Below, piece by piece: positions 8,609 to 16,695 of a stretch of DNA of 42,333 nt (position 1 is the first letter of the stretch; every line of letters begins with the position of its first letter). The translations under genes were made by a program, and so were the position numbers. Source of the stretch: Planctomycetota bacterium (GTDB lineage: Bacteria > Planctomycetota > PUPC01 > JACPCR01); contig JASLXP010000768.1 of assembly GCA_030740295.1 (NCBI GenBank), forward strand, positions 1 through 42,333, in the 5' to 3' direction. A model generated the notes under the pieces. That model ran no database searches. It saw nothing but the letters and a program-made list of their open reading frames with translations, and was not told the origin of the DNA.

Positions 8609-8660
8609 CAGGGACGACGGACATTCGGTGCGGAATTGCTGCGAATGTCCGCCGTCCCTG
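8609..8660. repeat. Long palindrome upstream of pheA
   Basis: Two 19-base arms, 8609-8627 and 8642-8660, are complementary with one mismatch (GGGACGACGGACATTCG against CGAATGTCCGCCGTCCC). They enclose a 14-base loop. The stem is followed by only TTT, so it is a weak intrinsic terminator. It could be a REP-like intergenic palindrome, or a leader RNA hairpin of the pheA transcript. Confidence 0.7.
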
Positions 8661-8710
8661 TTTAATGAATGACAGCCACCAAGAGTTGAATTCGCGGCCA
8701 CCAAAGACGC

Positions 8711-9808
8711 ATGTCACTAGAAGATTTTCGTGCCAGAATTGACTCCTTTGACCGGGAAATCATCCGGTTGCTGAATGACCGTGCAAAAGTGGTTCAGCAG
8801 GTTGGGGAGTTTAAGCGCGAGCATAATCAGAAGGTATTCGATCCCGCCCGTGAGCGTCACATATTCGAGCGTTTGAAGGAACTCAACCCCGGACCGGTCT
8901 CTGATGCATGCCTGTCCGCCGTTTATCGTGAGATAATTTCCGGGTCGTACGAGCTCGAGCGTAAATTCCGGGTCTCATTCCTCGGCCCGGATGGCACTTT
9001 TTCGCACTTGGCTGCCCACGCCAATTTTGGCTCCAGCGTGGAATACATCACCGAATCCGACATCCGATCAGTTTTCATGTCCGTTGCCAAGGACAATACA
9101 GACTACGGCGTCGTGCCTGTCCAAAATGCCCTTGATGGCGGTATCACCGATGCGCTCGACAGCTTCGTGGAAGTGGATGTCACCATCATTTCCGAGCTTA
9201 ATCTGCCCATCAGCCAGTGCCTCCTTTCAAATCATCCGCGTGAAGAGATCACCAACGTCTACTCCAAACCGCAGGCCCTGGCGCAGTGCCGGCGGTTCCT
9301 GCGGGAGAATCTGCCGGATGCGGCGCTCGTGGATGAGGCCAGCACGGCCCGAGCTGCGCAGAGAGCAGCCTCTGAAGAGGGCGCGGCCGCGGTCGCCAAC
9401 GAAATGGCCGCACGCATTTACGGGTTGCAGGTGGTCGAACGCGCCATCGAAGACGGCCCGATAAACGTCACCCGTTTTGTCGTCCTTGGCAACGAAGAGA
9501 CCCGGCAGAGCGGACAGGATAAAACAGCCATACTTTTTGTCGCCCACAATGAGCCTGGCGCGCTCTGCAATATGCTCCTGCCGCTCAAGGAGAGAGATCT
9601 CAACATCCTCTGGCTGGATTACCGGCCCTCAAAAGAGCATCAATGGGAGTATGTCTTTTTTCTCGATATTGAAGGACACAAAGACGATCCCCAGGTAAGC
9701 GATGCGCTCCAGGTCTTGACTGAGCAGGCGAGCTACCTCCGCGTCCTTGGCTCATTCCCCGTGGCCGAAAGCCTGGGCGTGCTGGCCGAGACGAAACAGG
9801 ATCTTTAA
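8711..9808 (+). CDS. pheA: Bifunctional chorismate mutase / prephenate dehydratase
   Basis: The protein has 365 residues from ATG 8711. Residues 1 to 80 are an AroQ-type chorismate mutase helix bundle (RARIDSFDREIIRLLNDRAK, then RERHIFERL). Residues 88 to 265 are prephenate dehydratase, with FLGPDGTFSHLAA and the catalytic TRF motif at 254 to 256. Residues 272 to 345 are an ACT domain with EPGAL for phenylalanine feedback. The enzyme converts chorismate to phenylpyruvate in phenylalanine synthesis in the cytoplasm. Two motifs are unusual: the common PIENS reads PVQNA at 136 to 140 (the asparagine is kept), and the ESRP ligand motif of the ACT domain reads DYRP at 303 to 306. It leads a tight plus-strand run, with tpiA starting 13 bases after its stop. 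Confidence 0.95.
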   Translation: MSLEDFRARIDSFDREIIRLLNDRAKVVQQVGEFKREHNQKVFDPARERHIFERLKELNPGPVSDACLSAVYREIISGSYELERKFRVSFLGPDGTFSHLAAHANFGSSVEYITESDIRSVFMSVAKDNTDYGVVPVQNALDGGITDALDSFVEVDVTIISELNLPISQCLLSNHPREEITNVYSKPQALAQCRRFLRENLPDAALVDEASTARAAQRAASEEGAAAVANEMAARIYGLQVVERAIEDGPINVTRFVVLGNEETRQSGQDKTAILFVAHNEPGALCNMLLPLKERDLNILWLDYRPSKEHQWEYVFFLDIEGHKDDPQVSDALQVLTEQASYLRVLGSFPVAESLGVLAETKQDL

Positions 9809-9810
9809 AC

Positions 9811-9816
9811 AGGAGA
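9811..9816 (+). promoter_or_regulatory. Ribosome binding site deciding the tpiA start
   Basis: AGGAGA lies 5 bases before ATG 9822 and selects this start over an earlier in-frame ATG at 9747 that lies inside pheA. Confidence 0.8.
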
Positions 9817-9821
9817 ACCCG

Positions 9822-10583
9822 ATGCGAGTACCACTTGCAGCAGGCAACTGGAAAATGAATCTGAGCCGCGACCAGGCCATCGCCCTCGCGCATGCCATCA
9901 GCGAAGAAGCCAGTGATTCACAAAGTGTGGATGTCGTCCTCTGTCCGCCGGCAGTTTACCTGGAGGCCGTCTGTAAGCTTGTCGAAGGCACATTGATCGG
10001 CATCGGCGCTCAGGATGTTTTCTGGCAGCCCGAAGGCGCTTACACCGGCGAAGTTTCTGCTCCAATGGTCAGGGAAATGGGGTGTTCTTACAGCATCGTC
10101 GGGCATTCCGAACGCCGCCATCTTTTCGGCGAAACGGACGAAGAAATAAACTGGAAAATCAAGGCCGCCCAGCAGAACGACCTCACGCCGATCCTCTGCG
10201 TCGGAGAGCATCTGGAAGAGCGGCAGGCAGACCAGACGGCCGAAGTAGTCACCGACCAGGTAGAGGCCGGGCTCGAGGATCTGGATGAAGACGATGTCCT
10301 CAATCTGATCATCGCTTACGAGCCGGTCTGGGCCATCGGCACAGGAGAGGTCGCCACGCCGGACCAGGCGAATGAGGTGCACGCACTTATTCGTTCCATA
10401 CTGCAGGACAGATACGGCACGCCCATCGCCAACGGAATGCGCATCCTTTACGGCGGAAGCGTCAAGCCAGATAACATCCGGGGCCTGATCGCCCAATCAG
10501 ATATCGACGGCGCCCTCGTCGGAGGCGCCAGCCTGGAGGCAGAATCATTTTTGGAGATTATCAGAGGATGTGGGGATGCTTAA
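9822..10583 (+). CDS. tpiA: Triose-phosphate isomerase
   Basis: The protein has 253 residues, the normal length for the family. It interconverts dihydroxyacetone phosphate and glyceraldehyde 3-phosphate in glycolysis. AAGNWKMNLSR near residue 9 supplies the catalytic lysine, SIVGHSERRHLFGE the catalytic histidine, and IAYEPVWAIGTGEVATPDQA the catalytic glutamate with the closing loop. YGGSVKPDN and GALVGGASL form the phosphate-binding end of the barrel. The start is fixed by AGGAGA. The stop codon TAA at 10581-10583 is the first three bases of a heptamer repeat array. The tpiA-secG order is common in bacteria and supports both calls. Confidence 0.97.
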   Translation: MRVPLAAGNWKMNLSRDQAIALAHAISEEASDSQSVDVVLCPPAVYLEAVCKLVEGTLIGIGAQDVFWQPEGAYTGEVSAPMVREMGCSYSIVGHSERRHLFGETDEEINWKIKAAQQNDLTPILCVGEHLEERQADQTAEVVTDQVEAGLEDLDEDDVLNLIIAYEPVWAIGTGEVATPDQANEVHALIRSILQDRYGTPIANGMRILYGGSVKPDNIRGLIAQSDIDGALVGGASLEAESFLEIIRGCGDA

Positions 10584-10604
10584 TACGTAATGCGTAATGC
10601 GTAA
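10581..10604. repeat. GTAATNN heptamer array A, overlapping the tpiA stop
   Basis: TAATAC is followed by two GTAATGC heptamers (10587-10600) and GTAA. The array begins at the tpiA stop codon. Unlike the other arrays it has no inverted partner before the next gene. Confidence 0.75.
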
Positions 10605-10617
10605 ACCTGAAATGCAA

Positions 10618-10688
10618 CATCATTCCATTCTTCCAAACATTCCCTGAATCCAAGATTCCGCTTTTCCAACATTTCGCTCTTCCACTAT
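10618..10688. repeat. CTTCCAAC-type pyrimidine array before secG
   Basis: Degenerate repeats of the words ATTCTTCCAAACATTCC, TTTTCCAACATTTC and GCTCTTCCAC fill the space between array A and the secG ribosome binding site. They share the CTTCCAAC word with the array at 13098-13182. No coding potential is seen. Confidence 0.6.
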
Positions 10689-10710
10689 TGACCCTTTAGA
10701 GGCTCGAACA

Positions 10711-11343
10711 ATGGGTTTCATCATCGGATTGCTTTACTTCATCTTGATTCTCGCATGTTTCATGCTGATCCTGCTGGTGCTGGTGCAATCCGGCAGCGGG
10801 GGCGGTTTGGCCAGCGCGTTCGGCGGGGGGGGCGAAGAGTCGCTCCTCGGCGGGCGCGGCAGCCAGACCCTGCAGCAATGGACGACCGGCGCCGCAGTCG
10901 CCTTCTTCTTGAGTTGCTGCCTCATCGCCTTTTGTGAAAGCCACCGCTCTTCGGACCTTACGCAGGACCTGCCATCCAAAGAAACTGATGCGCTTGACGT
11001 GCCCACAAAGCCGTCTGGCGCAGTCGAAGAAGACGAAAAGTCACCACCTGCCGACAAGTCAGAAACGGGCGGTGACGAAGAAGGTGGAATCGGCGGCAAA
11101 CTGTTCCCCGGAGGCAGCGGAGAGGAAGGCGGGGGAGGCCTGAAGCTGGATCCCGACGAAACGAATGAAGGTGAAGTGAAAGAGACGGATGGCACTGAAC
11201 AGACCGAATCACAACCCGCGGAAAAGAAGGAAACGCCAGCAGAAGGCGCCAAGGAACCGCCCGCAGAGGGCGCGAAAGAAACACCAGCAGAAGGTGCACG
11301 CGGTGACGCTGAGGAACCTGCCGCAGAACCGGCCGAGAAATAA
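10711..11343 (+). CDS. secG: Preprotein translocase subunit SecG with long acidic tail
   Basis: The protein has 210 residues from ATG 10711, with AGAGG 8 bases upstream. Residues 1 to about 80 are SecG: a first membrane helix (LLYFILILACFMLILLVLV), the conserved QSGSGGGLASAFGGGGEESL loop, and a second helix (AAVAFFLSCCLIAF). SecG assists SecYE in moving proteins across the inner membrane. Usual SecG proteins have 70 to 120 residues. Here about 125 extra residues follow, rich in Glu, Pro, Gly and Lys. They end in octapeptide-like repeats ETPAEGAK, EPPAEGAK and ETPAEGAR. This tail is probably disordered and may be real or fast-evolving. The gene sits between tpiA and the YicC-type gene. Confidence 0.88.
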   Translation: MGFIIGLLYFILILACFMLILLVLVQSGSGGGLASAFGGGGEESLLGGRGSQTLQQWTTGAAVAFFLSCCLIAFCESHRSSDLTQDLPSKETDALDVPTKPSGAVEEDEKSPPADKSETGGDEEGGIGGKLFPGGSGEEGGGGLKLDPDETNEGEVKETDGTEQTESQPAEKKETPAEGAKEPPAEGAKETPAEGARGDAEEPAAEPAEK

Positions 11344-11352
11344 GAGTCAGAT

Positions 11353-12243
11353 ATGATCAAAAGCATGACCGGATTCGGTTCGCATCGGCGCGCCGATGAG
11401 GAATTTGTCGTCGATGTAGACCTGCGGTCTGTCAACAACAAGTTCCTGAAGATCAGCCTCAAAGCCCCCGAGGCCCTGAGCCGCCACAAGATGGTGTTCG
11501 AGGACCTCATCAAGGCCAGGATCAGCCGCGGCACCGTCGATATCACTCTCAAGCTCATGCGCAATGAGGGCGGCAGCAACTACAACGTCCGCGAGAGTGT
11601 GGTCGAGAGCTACATCGCACAGCTCAATGATCTGAAAGAAAAAACGGGAGTGCCGGGCGAAATAGATCTGGCGTTGCTCCTGTCTCTGCCCGGCTCGGTG
11701 GAGAGCTCTATCAGTGTCGATGACGAAGAGCTCGGCGCCAGGCTTCGAGAACTGGCCACAGCGACTGCCACCGAGGCGCTCGATCAACTGGCTGAAATGC
11801 GCATCAAAGAGGGAGAAGCCCTCTTCTCCGAGCTAAGTGGAATCCTCGACGAGCTCGATGAAGGCGCAACCCGAGTCGAGACGCACCGCTCTGACTTATT
11901 GCGAGATTATCGAGACCGCCTCTTCGGCCGCGTCCAGGAACTTCTGCAGGACAGCGGCGCAAACCTGGCAGAGGATGCCCTGCTTCGAGAGGTCTCCATC
12001 TTTGCCGAACGCAGCGACGTAGCTGAAGAGCTCCAGCGACTGCGCAGTCATCTCATCCAGTTCCGTGAGACTTGCGAGCGAGACGAATCCGTGGGCCGCC
12101 GTCTCGAATTTATCGTTCAGGAGATGCACCGCGAGGTCAATACCATGGGCTCGAAATCAAACGACTCTTCCGTCGCCGCTCTCGTGCTCGATATGAAGGG
12201 CCTCGTGGATCGCCTTCGTGAGCAGTGCCTGAATATTGAGTAA
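11353..12243 (+). CDS. YicC/YloC family endoribonuclease
   Basis: The protein has 296 residues from ATG 11353, 9 bases after the secG stop. The N-terminus IKSMTGFGSHRRADEEFVVDVDLRSVNNK is the hallmark of the YicC/YloC family, and NTMGSKSNDSSVAALVLDMK near the C-terminus is the other conserved block. Members are about 290 residues and have been shown to act as endoribonucleases in RNA turnover. The middle is helical (GILDELDEGATRVETHRSDL). No signal peptide or membrane helix is seen. The gene is often followed by guanylate kinase in other genomes, but here a pseudouridine synthase follows after 3 bases, so co-translation with it is likely. Confidence 0.92.
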   Translation: MIKSMTGFGSHRRADEEFVVDVDLRSVNNKFLKISLKAPEALSRHKMVFEDLIKARISRGTVDITLKLMRNEGGSNYNVRESVVESYIAQLNDLKEKTGVPGEIDLALLLSLPGSVESSISVDDEELGARLRELATATATEALDQLAEMRIKEGEALFSELSGILDELDEGATRVETHRSDLLRDYRDRLFGRVQELLQDSGANLAEDALLREVSIFAERSDVAEELQRLRSHLIQFRETCERDESVGRRLEFIVQEMHREVNTMGSKSNDSSVAALVLDMKGLVDRLREQCLNIE

Positions 12244-12246
12244 GCC

Positions 12247-13050
12247 ATGGAACGCCTGCAAAAAACACTAGCTCAAGCCGGCATCGGTTCACGCCGCCAG
12301 TGCGAGCGCATCATCGCTGAAGGCCGAGTAACAGTAAACGGCGACCAGATCACCGAAATGGGCGTCCAGGTCAATCCCGGCAAAGACGACATCCGCGTCG
12401 ATGGCGAACGCGTCAAGGCGGCAAGGAACAAAGTCTATTACCTCCTGAACAAGCCGCGCGGATATATCTGCAGCCAGGCCGATGAATACGGCCGTAAGAG
12501 AGCCGTCGACCTGCTCGACCAGGTAAAAGAAAGGGTCTATCCCGTCGGCCGACTGGATAAAGAATCACAGGGACTGATCCTGTTCACCAACGATGGCGAC
12601 TTCGCGAATCGGATGACTCACCCCCGGTATGGCGTCCCCAAGACCTACATGGTCCTCGTCAAAGGAATCGTCAATCCATCCGACATGGAGCTCATGACCA
12701 AAGGCATGTTTCTCTCCGATGGCAAGATGAAGGCGGAAGACGCCCGGATCAGCCACATTACCTACACCGAGACGGCCATCGAGATAACGCTCCGCGAGGG
12801 CCGCAACCGCGAAATCCGCCGCATGCTCGCCGCGTTAAACTACCGCGTAAAACGCCTGAAACGCATCCGCATCGGCCAGCTCACAGACAGAAATCTCAGC
12901 GTGGGAAATTACCGCGAAGCCACCGACCAGGAGATCAAAGCGCTCCTGGCCGGCGAATTTGAACTAGCGGACAGAAAGTCCAAGCCGAAAGCCAAGAAGA
13001 AGCTAAAGCCGAAGCCGAAGCAAAAGAAGAACGTAATGAGTAATGAGTAA
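12247..13050 (+). CDS. rluB: RluB/RsuA-type rRNA pseudouridine synthase
   Basis: The protein has 267 residues from ATG 12247. Residues 1 to 60 form an S4 RNA-binding domain (MERLQKTLAQAGIGSRRQCE, then GRVTVNGDQI). The catalytic block VYPVGRLDKESQGLILFTNDG carries the essential aspartate of GRLD. LREGRNREIRRMLAAL is the second family signature, with RVKRLKRIRIG after it. It should convert a uridine of 23S rRNA to pseudouridine; the exact site is not readable. The last 25 residues are lysine and proline rich (KPKAKKKLKPKPKQKK), a likely RNA-contacting tail. The final codons VMSNE and the stop are encoded inside heptamer array B, so the natural C-terminus may have been altered by the repeat. RluB is the best match, but RluE- or RsuA-type specificity is not excluded. 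Confidence 0.88.
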   Translation: MERLQKTLAQAGIGSRRQCERIIAEGRVTVNGDQITEMGVQVNPGKDDIRVDGERVKAARNKVYYLLNKPRGYICSQADEYGRKRAVDLLDQVKERVYPVGRLDKESQGLILFTNDGDFANRMTHPRYGVPKTYMVLVKGIVNPSDMELMTKGMFLSDGKMKAEDARISHITYTETAIEITLREGRNREIRRMLAALNYRVKRLKRIRIGQLTDRNLSVGNYREATDQEIKALLAGEFELADRKSKPKAKKKLKPKPKQKKNVMSNE

Positions 13051-13057
13051 TACGTAA
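13033..13057 (+). repeat. GTAATNN heptamer array B, at the rluB stop
   Basis: Units GTAATGA, GTAATGA, GTAATAC, GTAA. The rluB stop codon 13048-13050 lies inside. The 25 bases are the exact reverse complement of 27202-27226. Array C at 13206-13230 is its inverted partner across the intergenic region. Confidence 0.85.
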
Positions 13058-13097
13058 GTCTGGCTCGGTTACTTCTTTCGCGCTCCACACCCAGCAA

Positions 13098-13182
13098 TCT
13101 TCCGCTCTTCCAAATTTCCACTCTTCCAACACCCCGCTCTTCCAACATTCTACTCTTCCGCCCTTCCAACATCTCCCTTCTT
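13098..13182. repeat. CTCTTCCAACA array between heptamer arrays B and C
   Basis: About five degenerate units of roughly 16 bases contain GCTCTTCCAA, ACTCTTCCAACA, GCTCTTCCAACA, ACTCTTCCG and CCCTTCCAACA. The array lies between the inverted heptamer arrays. Together they fill nearly the whole rluB-gyrA gap, 13051-13242. Confidence 0.75.
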
Positions 13183-13205
13183 CAGTATTCGCCCCCAAGT
13201 AACAC

Positions 13206-13230
13206 TTACTCATTACTCATTACGTATTAC
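13206..13230 (-). repeat. GTAATNN heptamer array C, before gyrA
   Basis: Read on the minus strand the units are GTAATAC, GTAATGA, GTAATGA, GTAA. It is inverted relative to array B and ends 12 bases before the gyrA start. Confidence 0.85.
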
Positions 13231-13242
13231 GTCTCCACATAA

Positions 13243-15693
13243 ATGTCCGACCACGAAGAGAACATTAAAGACATGTTGATTGAGGAGGGAGTCAAAGACT
13301 CCTACCTCCAATATGCCATGAGCGTCATTACGGATCGCGCTCTGCCGGATGTCCGCGACGGGCTCAAACCGGTCCAGCGACGCATCATTTACACCATGCA
13401 GGATCTCAACCTCACGCCGACCGGGGGGTACATCAAAACCGCCCGTATCGTTGGGCATTGCATGGGTCATTATCATCCGCACGGCGATTCAGCGATCTAC
13501 GATACTCTTGTCCGCATGGCCCGTGACTGGAACCTGCGATACACCCTCGTCCAGGGCCAGGGAAACTTTGGCTCAATGGATGGAGACCGGCCGGCGGCCA
13601 TGCGTTACACCGAAGCGCGCAGCACGCCGGTCACTGTAGACATGCTTGCGGATATCCGGCAGGACACGGTCGAATTCAAGGACAACTACGATGGCAAGAA
13701 CAGCGAGCCGTCCGTCCTCCCCAGCCGCTTCCCCAATCTCCTCTGCAATGGTTCGATTGGCATCGCCGTTGGCATGGCCTGCAGCATCCCTCCTCACAAC
13801 CTGTGCGAAGTCGTCGACGCACTGTGCAAGGTAATCGACGAGCCCGAGATCTCACCCGCCGAGCTGCTGAGCATTATTCAAGGCCCCGATTTCCCCACCG
13901 GTGGCAGACTGCTCGCATCAGAAAGCCTCACAAGGGGCTACCTCGAAGGCCGGGGCACCGCTGTCATCCAGGCCCAGTATCACATCGAAGACAAAAAGAA
14001 CAAGGAATGGCTCGTTTTTACCGAGCTGCCGTTCCAGGTGCGCCGCGACACCATCAAAGAGAGCATCGCCCGCCTGGTAAACGAGGGCACGATCAAGGGC
14101 ATCTCTGACGTACGAGATGAATCCGGCCGAGATGGCCAGCGCCTCGTCGTCGAGCTCAAGCGAGGCGAAAATGCGGATGTGGTCCTCAACAACCTCTATC
14201 AGTTCACGCCGCTTCAAAGCACGTTCAGCATCATCATGATTGCGCTGGTCAATGGCCGGCCGATGACCCTGAACATCAAGCAGTTTCTCGAACACTTTCG
14301 CGACCACCGCGTTGACGTCATCCGGCGCCGCACCCTCTTTCAACTGCGCCGGGCAGAAGAGCGGGCCCACGAGTTGGAAGGCTTGCGCATCGCTCTGGAC
14401 AACCTGGATGAAGTCATCGCAACCATCCGCAATTCCGAGAGCCCGGACGCAGCCAAGGTCAGTCTCAAGGCTCGATTTGAGCTCTCAGAAAAACAGGCCC
14501 TGGCCATTCTCGGTATGCGTCTGCAGCAGTTAACGAATCTGGAAGTCGAAAAGCTCGAACAGGAATACCGCGAGCTCATCGAGCGCATCGCAGAACTGAA
14601 ATCGATTCTCGAGAATCGACAGCTCGTGCTGGAAATGATCAAGGAAGACCTCATCAGCCTGCGGGAAAAATATGGCGACGATCGTCGCACCGAAATCTCG
14701 GGTGAGTATGCCCAGTTCCTGCCTGAAGACTTGATCCCGGAAGAAGATGTCGCGGTCGTCATTTCCAATCAGGGCTACATCAAGCGGATGCTCCTCAACA
14801 ACTACCGCCAGCAGCGCCGCGGCGGTGTAGGGGTGACCGGTGGTGACATGAAGGACGACGATTTTGTGAGCAACCTGTTCGTCGCATCCACGCACGATTA
14901 CATCCTGTTCTTCTCAGACAAGGGCAAGGTCTATTGGCTCAAGGTCTACGACATCCCGCAGATGTCCCGGACGGCCCGCGGCCGGGCCCTGCCAAATCTC
15001 ATTGAGCTCGAACCCGATGAAACGTTCACCTCCATGCTGCGGGTGGATGAGTTTGACGGCCGGAATGTCTTTTTTGCGACCAGCAACGGATACGTGAAAC
15101 GAACGCCCCTCGAGAGCTTCAGCCGGCCCATGAAACGGGGCATCCGCGCCCTTACCCTGGATGAGAACGACACCCTGATCGGTGTCGAGCTTACATCTGG
15201 TGAAAACGAGGTCATGCTCGCCAAGGCCAACGGCCGCTCCATCCGTTTCCACGAACACGATATCCGCAGCATGGGCCGTACTGCCCGCGGCGTGCGCGGC
15301 GTCCGCCTGCGTGAAAAAGATGACAAGGTCATCGGACTGCTCGTCGTCGACGAAAACAATACAGTGCTGACTTTGAGCGAAAACGGTTACGGTAAAAAGA
15401 CCGCTTTCAGCGAGTATCCCGTCAAAGCCCGCGGAGGGCTGGGCGTCATCAACATGAAAACCACAGACCGCAACGGCAAGGTTGTCGGTATGCTCTCCGT
15501 GTCAGAAGATGAAGATTTGATGATGGTTACCCACACCGGTATGATCGTTCGTTCCCCGATCAACGGTATCAGCACGATTGGCCGCAACACTCAGGGCGTC
15601 CGCCTGATACGACTCAGAGAGGAAGACAAGCTGGTATCGGTCGCCCGAGCGCCGCACGAAGAACTGGAAGAGACTGAGGAAGAAGAAACATAA
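13243..15693 (+). CDS. gyrA: DNA gyrase subunit A
   Basis: The protein has 816 residues from ATG 13243. With GyrB it introduces negative supercoils using ATP. The breakage-reunion domain opens with [20 protein letters not shown]. The catalytic tyrosine is Y122 in [11 protein letters not shown], the same number as in E. coli. The quinolone region [20 protein letters not shown] keeps serine 83 and aspartate 87, the drug-sensitive state. The C-terminal beta-pinwheel begins near residue 500, with blade repeats such as [20 protein letters not shown] and [18 protein letters not shown]. The GyrA box reads QRRGGVG at residues 524 to 530, which supports gyrase rather than topoisomerase IV. The C-terminus is acidic. 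gyrB is not adjacent. The heptamer and pyrimidine arrays upstream hold its likely promoter region. Confidence 0.95.
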   Translation: MSDHEENIKDMLIEEGVKDSYLQYAMSVITDRALPDVRDGLKPVQRRIIYTMQDLNLTPTGGYIKTARIVGHCMGHYHPHGDSAIYDTLVRMARDWNLRYTLVQGQGNFGSMDGDRPAAMRYTEARSTPVTVDMLADIRQDTVEFKDNYDGKNSEPSVLPSRFPNLLCNGSIGIAVGMACSIPPHNLCEVVDALCKVIDEPEISPAELLSIIQGPDFPTGGRLLASESLTRGYLEGRGTAVIQAQYHIEDKKNKEWLVFTELPFQVRRDTIKESIARLVNEGTIKGISDVRDESGRDGQRLVVELKRGENADVVLNNLYQFTPLQSTFSIIMIALVNGRPMTLNIKQFLEHFRDHRVDVIRRRTLFQLRRAEERAHELEGLRIALDNLDEVIATIRNSESPDAAKVSLKARFELSEKQALAILGMRLQQLTNLEVEKLEQEYRELIERIAELKSILENRQLVLEMIKEDLISLREKYGDDRRTEISGEYAQFLPEDLIPEEDVAVVISNQGYIKRMLLNNYRQQRRGGVGVTGGDMKDDDFVSNLFVASTHDYILFFSDKGKVYWLKVYDIPQMSRTARGRALPNLIELEPDETFTSMLRVDEFDGRNVFFATSNGYVKRTPLESFSRPMKRGIRALTLDENDTLIGVELTSGENEVMLAKANGRSIRFHEHDIRSMGRTARGVRGVRLREKDDKVIGLLVVDENNTVLTLSENGYGKKTAFSEYPVKARGGLGVINMKTTDRNGKVVGMLSVSEDEDLMMVTHTGMIVRSPINGISTIGRNTQGVRLIRLREEDKLVSVARAPHEELEETEEEET

Positions 15694-15705
15694 AGGAGAT
15701 CCACG

Positions 15706-16686
15706 GTGGCCCGTGAAACAACTACTCAGCAAGGCCCTAAAGTCGTCGAGTTTGAATACATCAGCCGTTGCCGCATTCTAAAGAAGATTGCTACCGGCGG
15801 CATGGGAACGGTCTACCTGGCCGAGCAGATGGGCGCAGACGCTTTCAACAAAACCGTCGCCATTAAAATGTTGAAGCCGGATCTTCTGCAGAAGAAACGC
15901 AACCTTGACCTGTTCATCGGCGAAGCAAAGCTCGTCGCCGACCTCATTCACGAAAACATTCTGCAGGTCTACCAACTGGAGCGTTACAAGGGCCAGTATT
16001 TCATCGTGATGGAATACGTGAACGGCAAAAACCTTGCACAACTCCTCCAGCGCCAGAAAAAACGAGGCGCAACCATGGACCCGGACATGGCCGCGTTCAT
16101 GATGAGCCGCGTCTGCCGCGCACTCGAATACGCGCACCACAAGCGAGACCGCACAGGCAAGCCACTCGGTATCGTCCATCGCGATGTCACACCATCGAAT
16201 GTCATTATCGACTGGGGCGGCGTGGTTAAGCTGATGGACTTCGGTATAGCCAAGGCCATCTCCATGGCTACACCGGACGAAAGTGAAGTGCTCATGGGCA
16301 AGTGGCCGTACATGTCACCCGAGCAGGTGAAGTTCGAAGGCACCGATGGTCGTTCAGACATCTTTTCGCTCGGGCTGGTCATGTATGAAATCATCACTGG
16401 TACCCGGGTCTACAACGTTGAGTCTCGCGACGAACTCATGGATCGGATGTTCAACTACCGCATTAAAGACATCCGGGCACTCCGGACGGACATGCCCGAA
16501 GAACTGGCCTCCATCTGCATGAAGGCCCTCAACGTGGGCCAGGGCGACCGCTTTCAGCGCTCCGGCGAAATGGGCAAAGCTCTCGAGCTCTACATGTATC
16601 GCGACCGCTACGGCCCCACTAACGAAAAGCTCTCTGACTACATCGCCGAGCTCTTCCCCGAAGTGGATCGGAATACGGTCCTTTAA
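15706..16686 (+). CDS. Cytosolic Hanks-type Ser/Thr protein kinase
   Basis: The protein has 326 residues from GTG 15706, with AAAGGAG 7 bases upstream fixing this start. The glycine-rich loop ATGGMGTVYLAE (residues 29 to 40), lysine 54 in VAIKMLK, HRD at 158 to 160, DFG at 178 to 180, and YMSPEQ at 202 to 207 make up a complete kinase core. The catalytic loop is HRDVTPSN; the lysine of the usual HRDxKxxN is replaced by threonine, as in the HRDVSPxN kinases common in myxobacteria. No membrane helix or sensory domain follows the core, so the whole protein is kinase and cytoplasmic. It starts only 12 bases after gyrA and is probably co-transcribed with it. Its substrate is unknown. Confidence 0.93.
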   Translation: MARETTTQQGPKVVEFEYISRCRILKKIATGGMGTVYLAEQMGADAFNKTVAIKMLKPDLLQKKRNLDLFIGEAKLVADLIHENILQVYQLERYKGQYFIVMEYVNGKNLAQLLQRQKKRGATMDPDMAAFMMSRVCRALEYAHHKRDRTGKPLGIVHRDVTPSNVIIDWGGVVKLMDFGIAKAISMATPDESEVLMGKWPYMSPEQVKFEGTDGRSDIFSLGLVMYEIITGTRVYNVESRDELMDRMFNYRIKDIRALRTDMPEELASICMKALNVGQGDRFQRSGEMGKALELYMYRDRYGPTNEKLSDYIAELFPEVDRNTVL

Positions 16687-16695
16687 GGCGGCCCA

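Noticed and set aside
8609..8660. Intrinsic terminator
   Set aside because: The stem is followed by TTTAATG only, and it lies between divergent genes where no transcript needs to end.
10734..11579. 281-codon minus-strand reading frame opposite secG
   Set aside because: Its Ser/Pro-rich product is the mirror of the acidic SecG tail, and the frame has no ribosome binding site or family motif.
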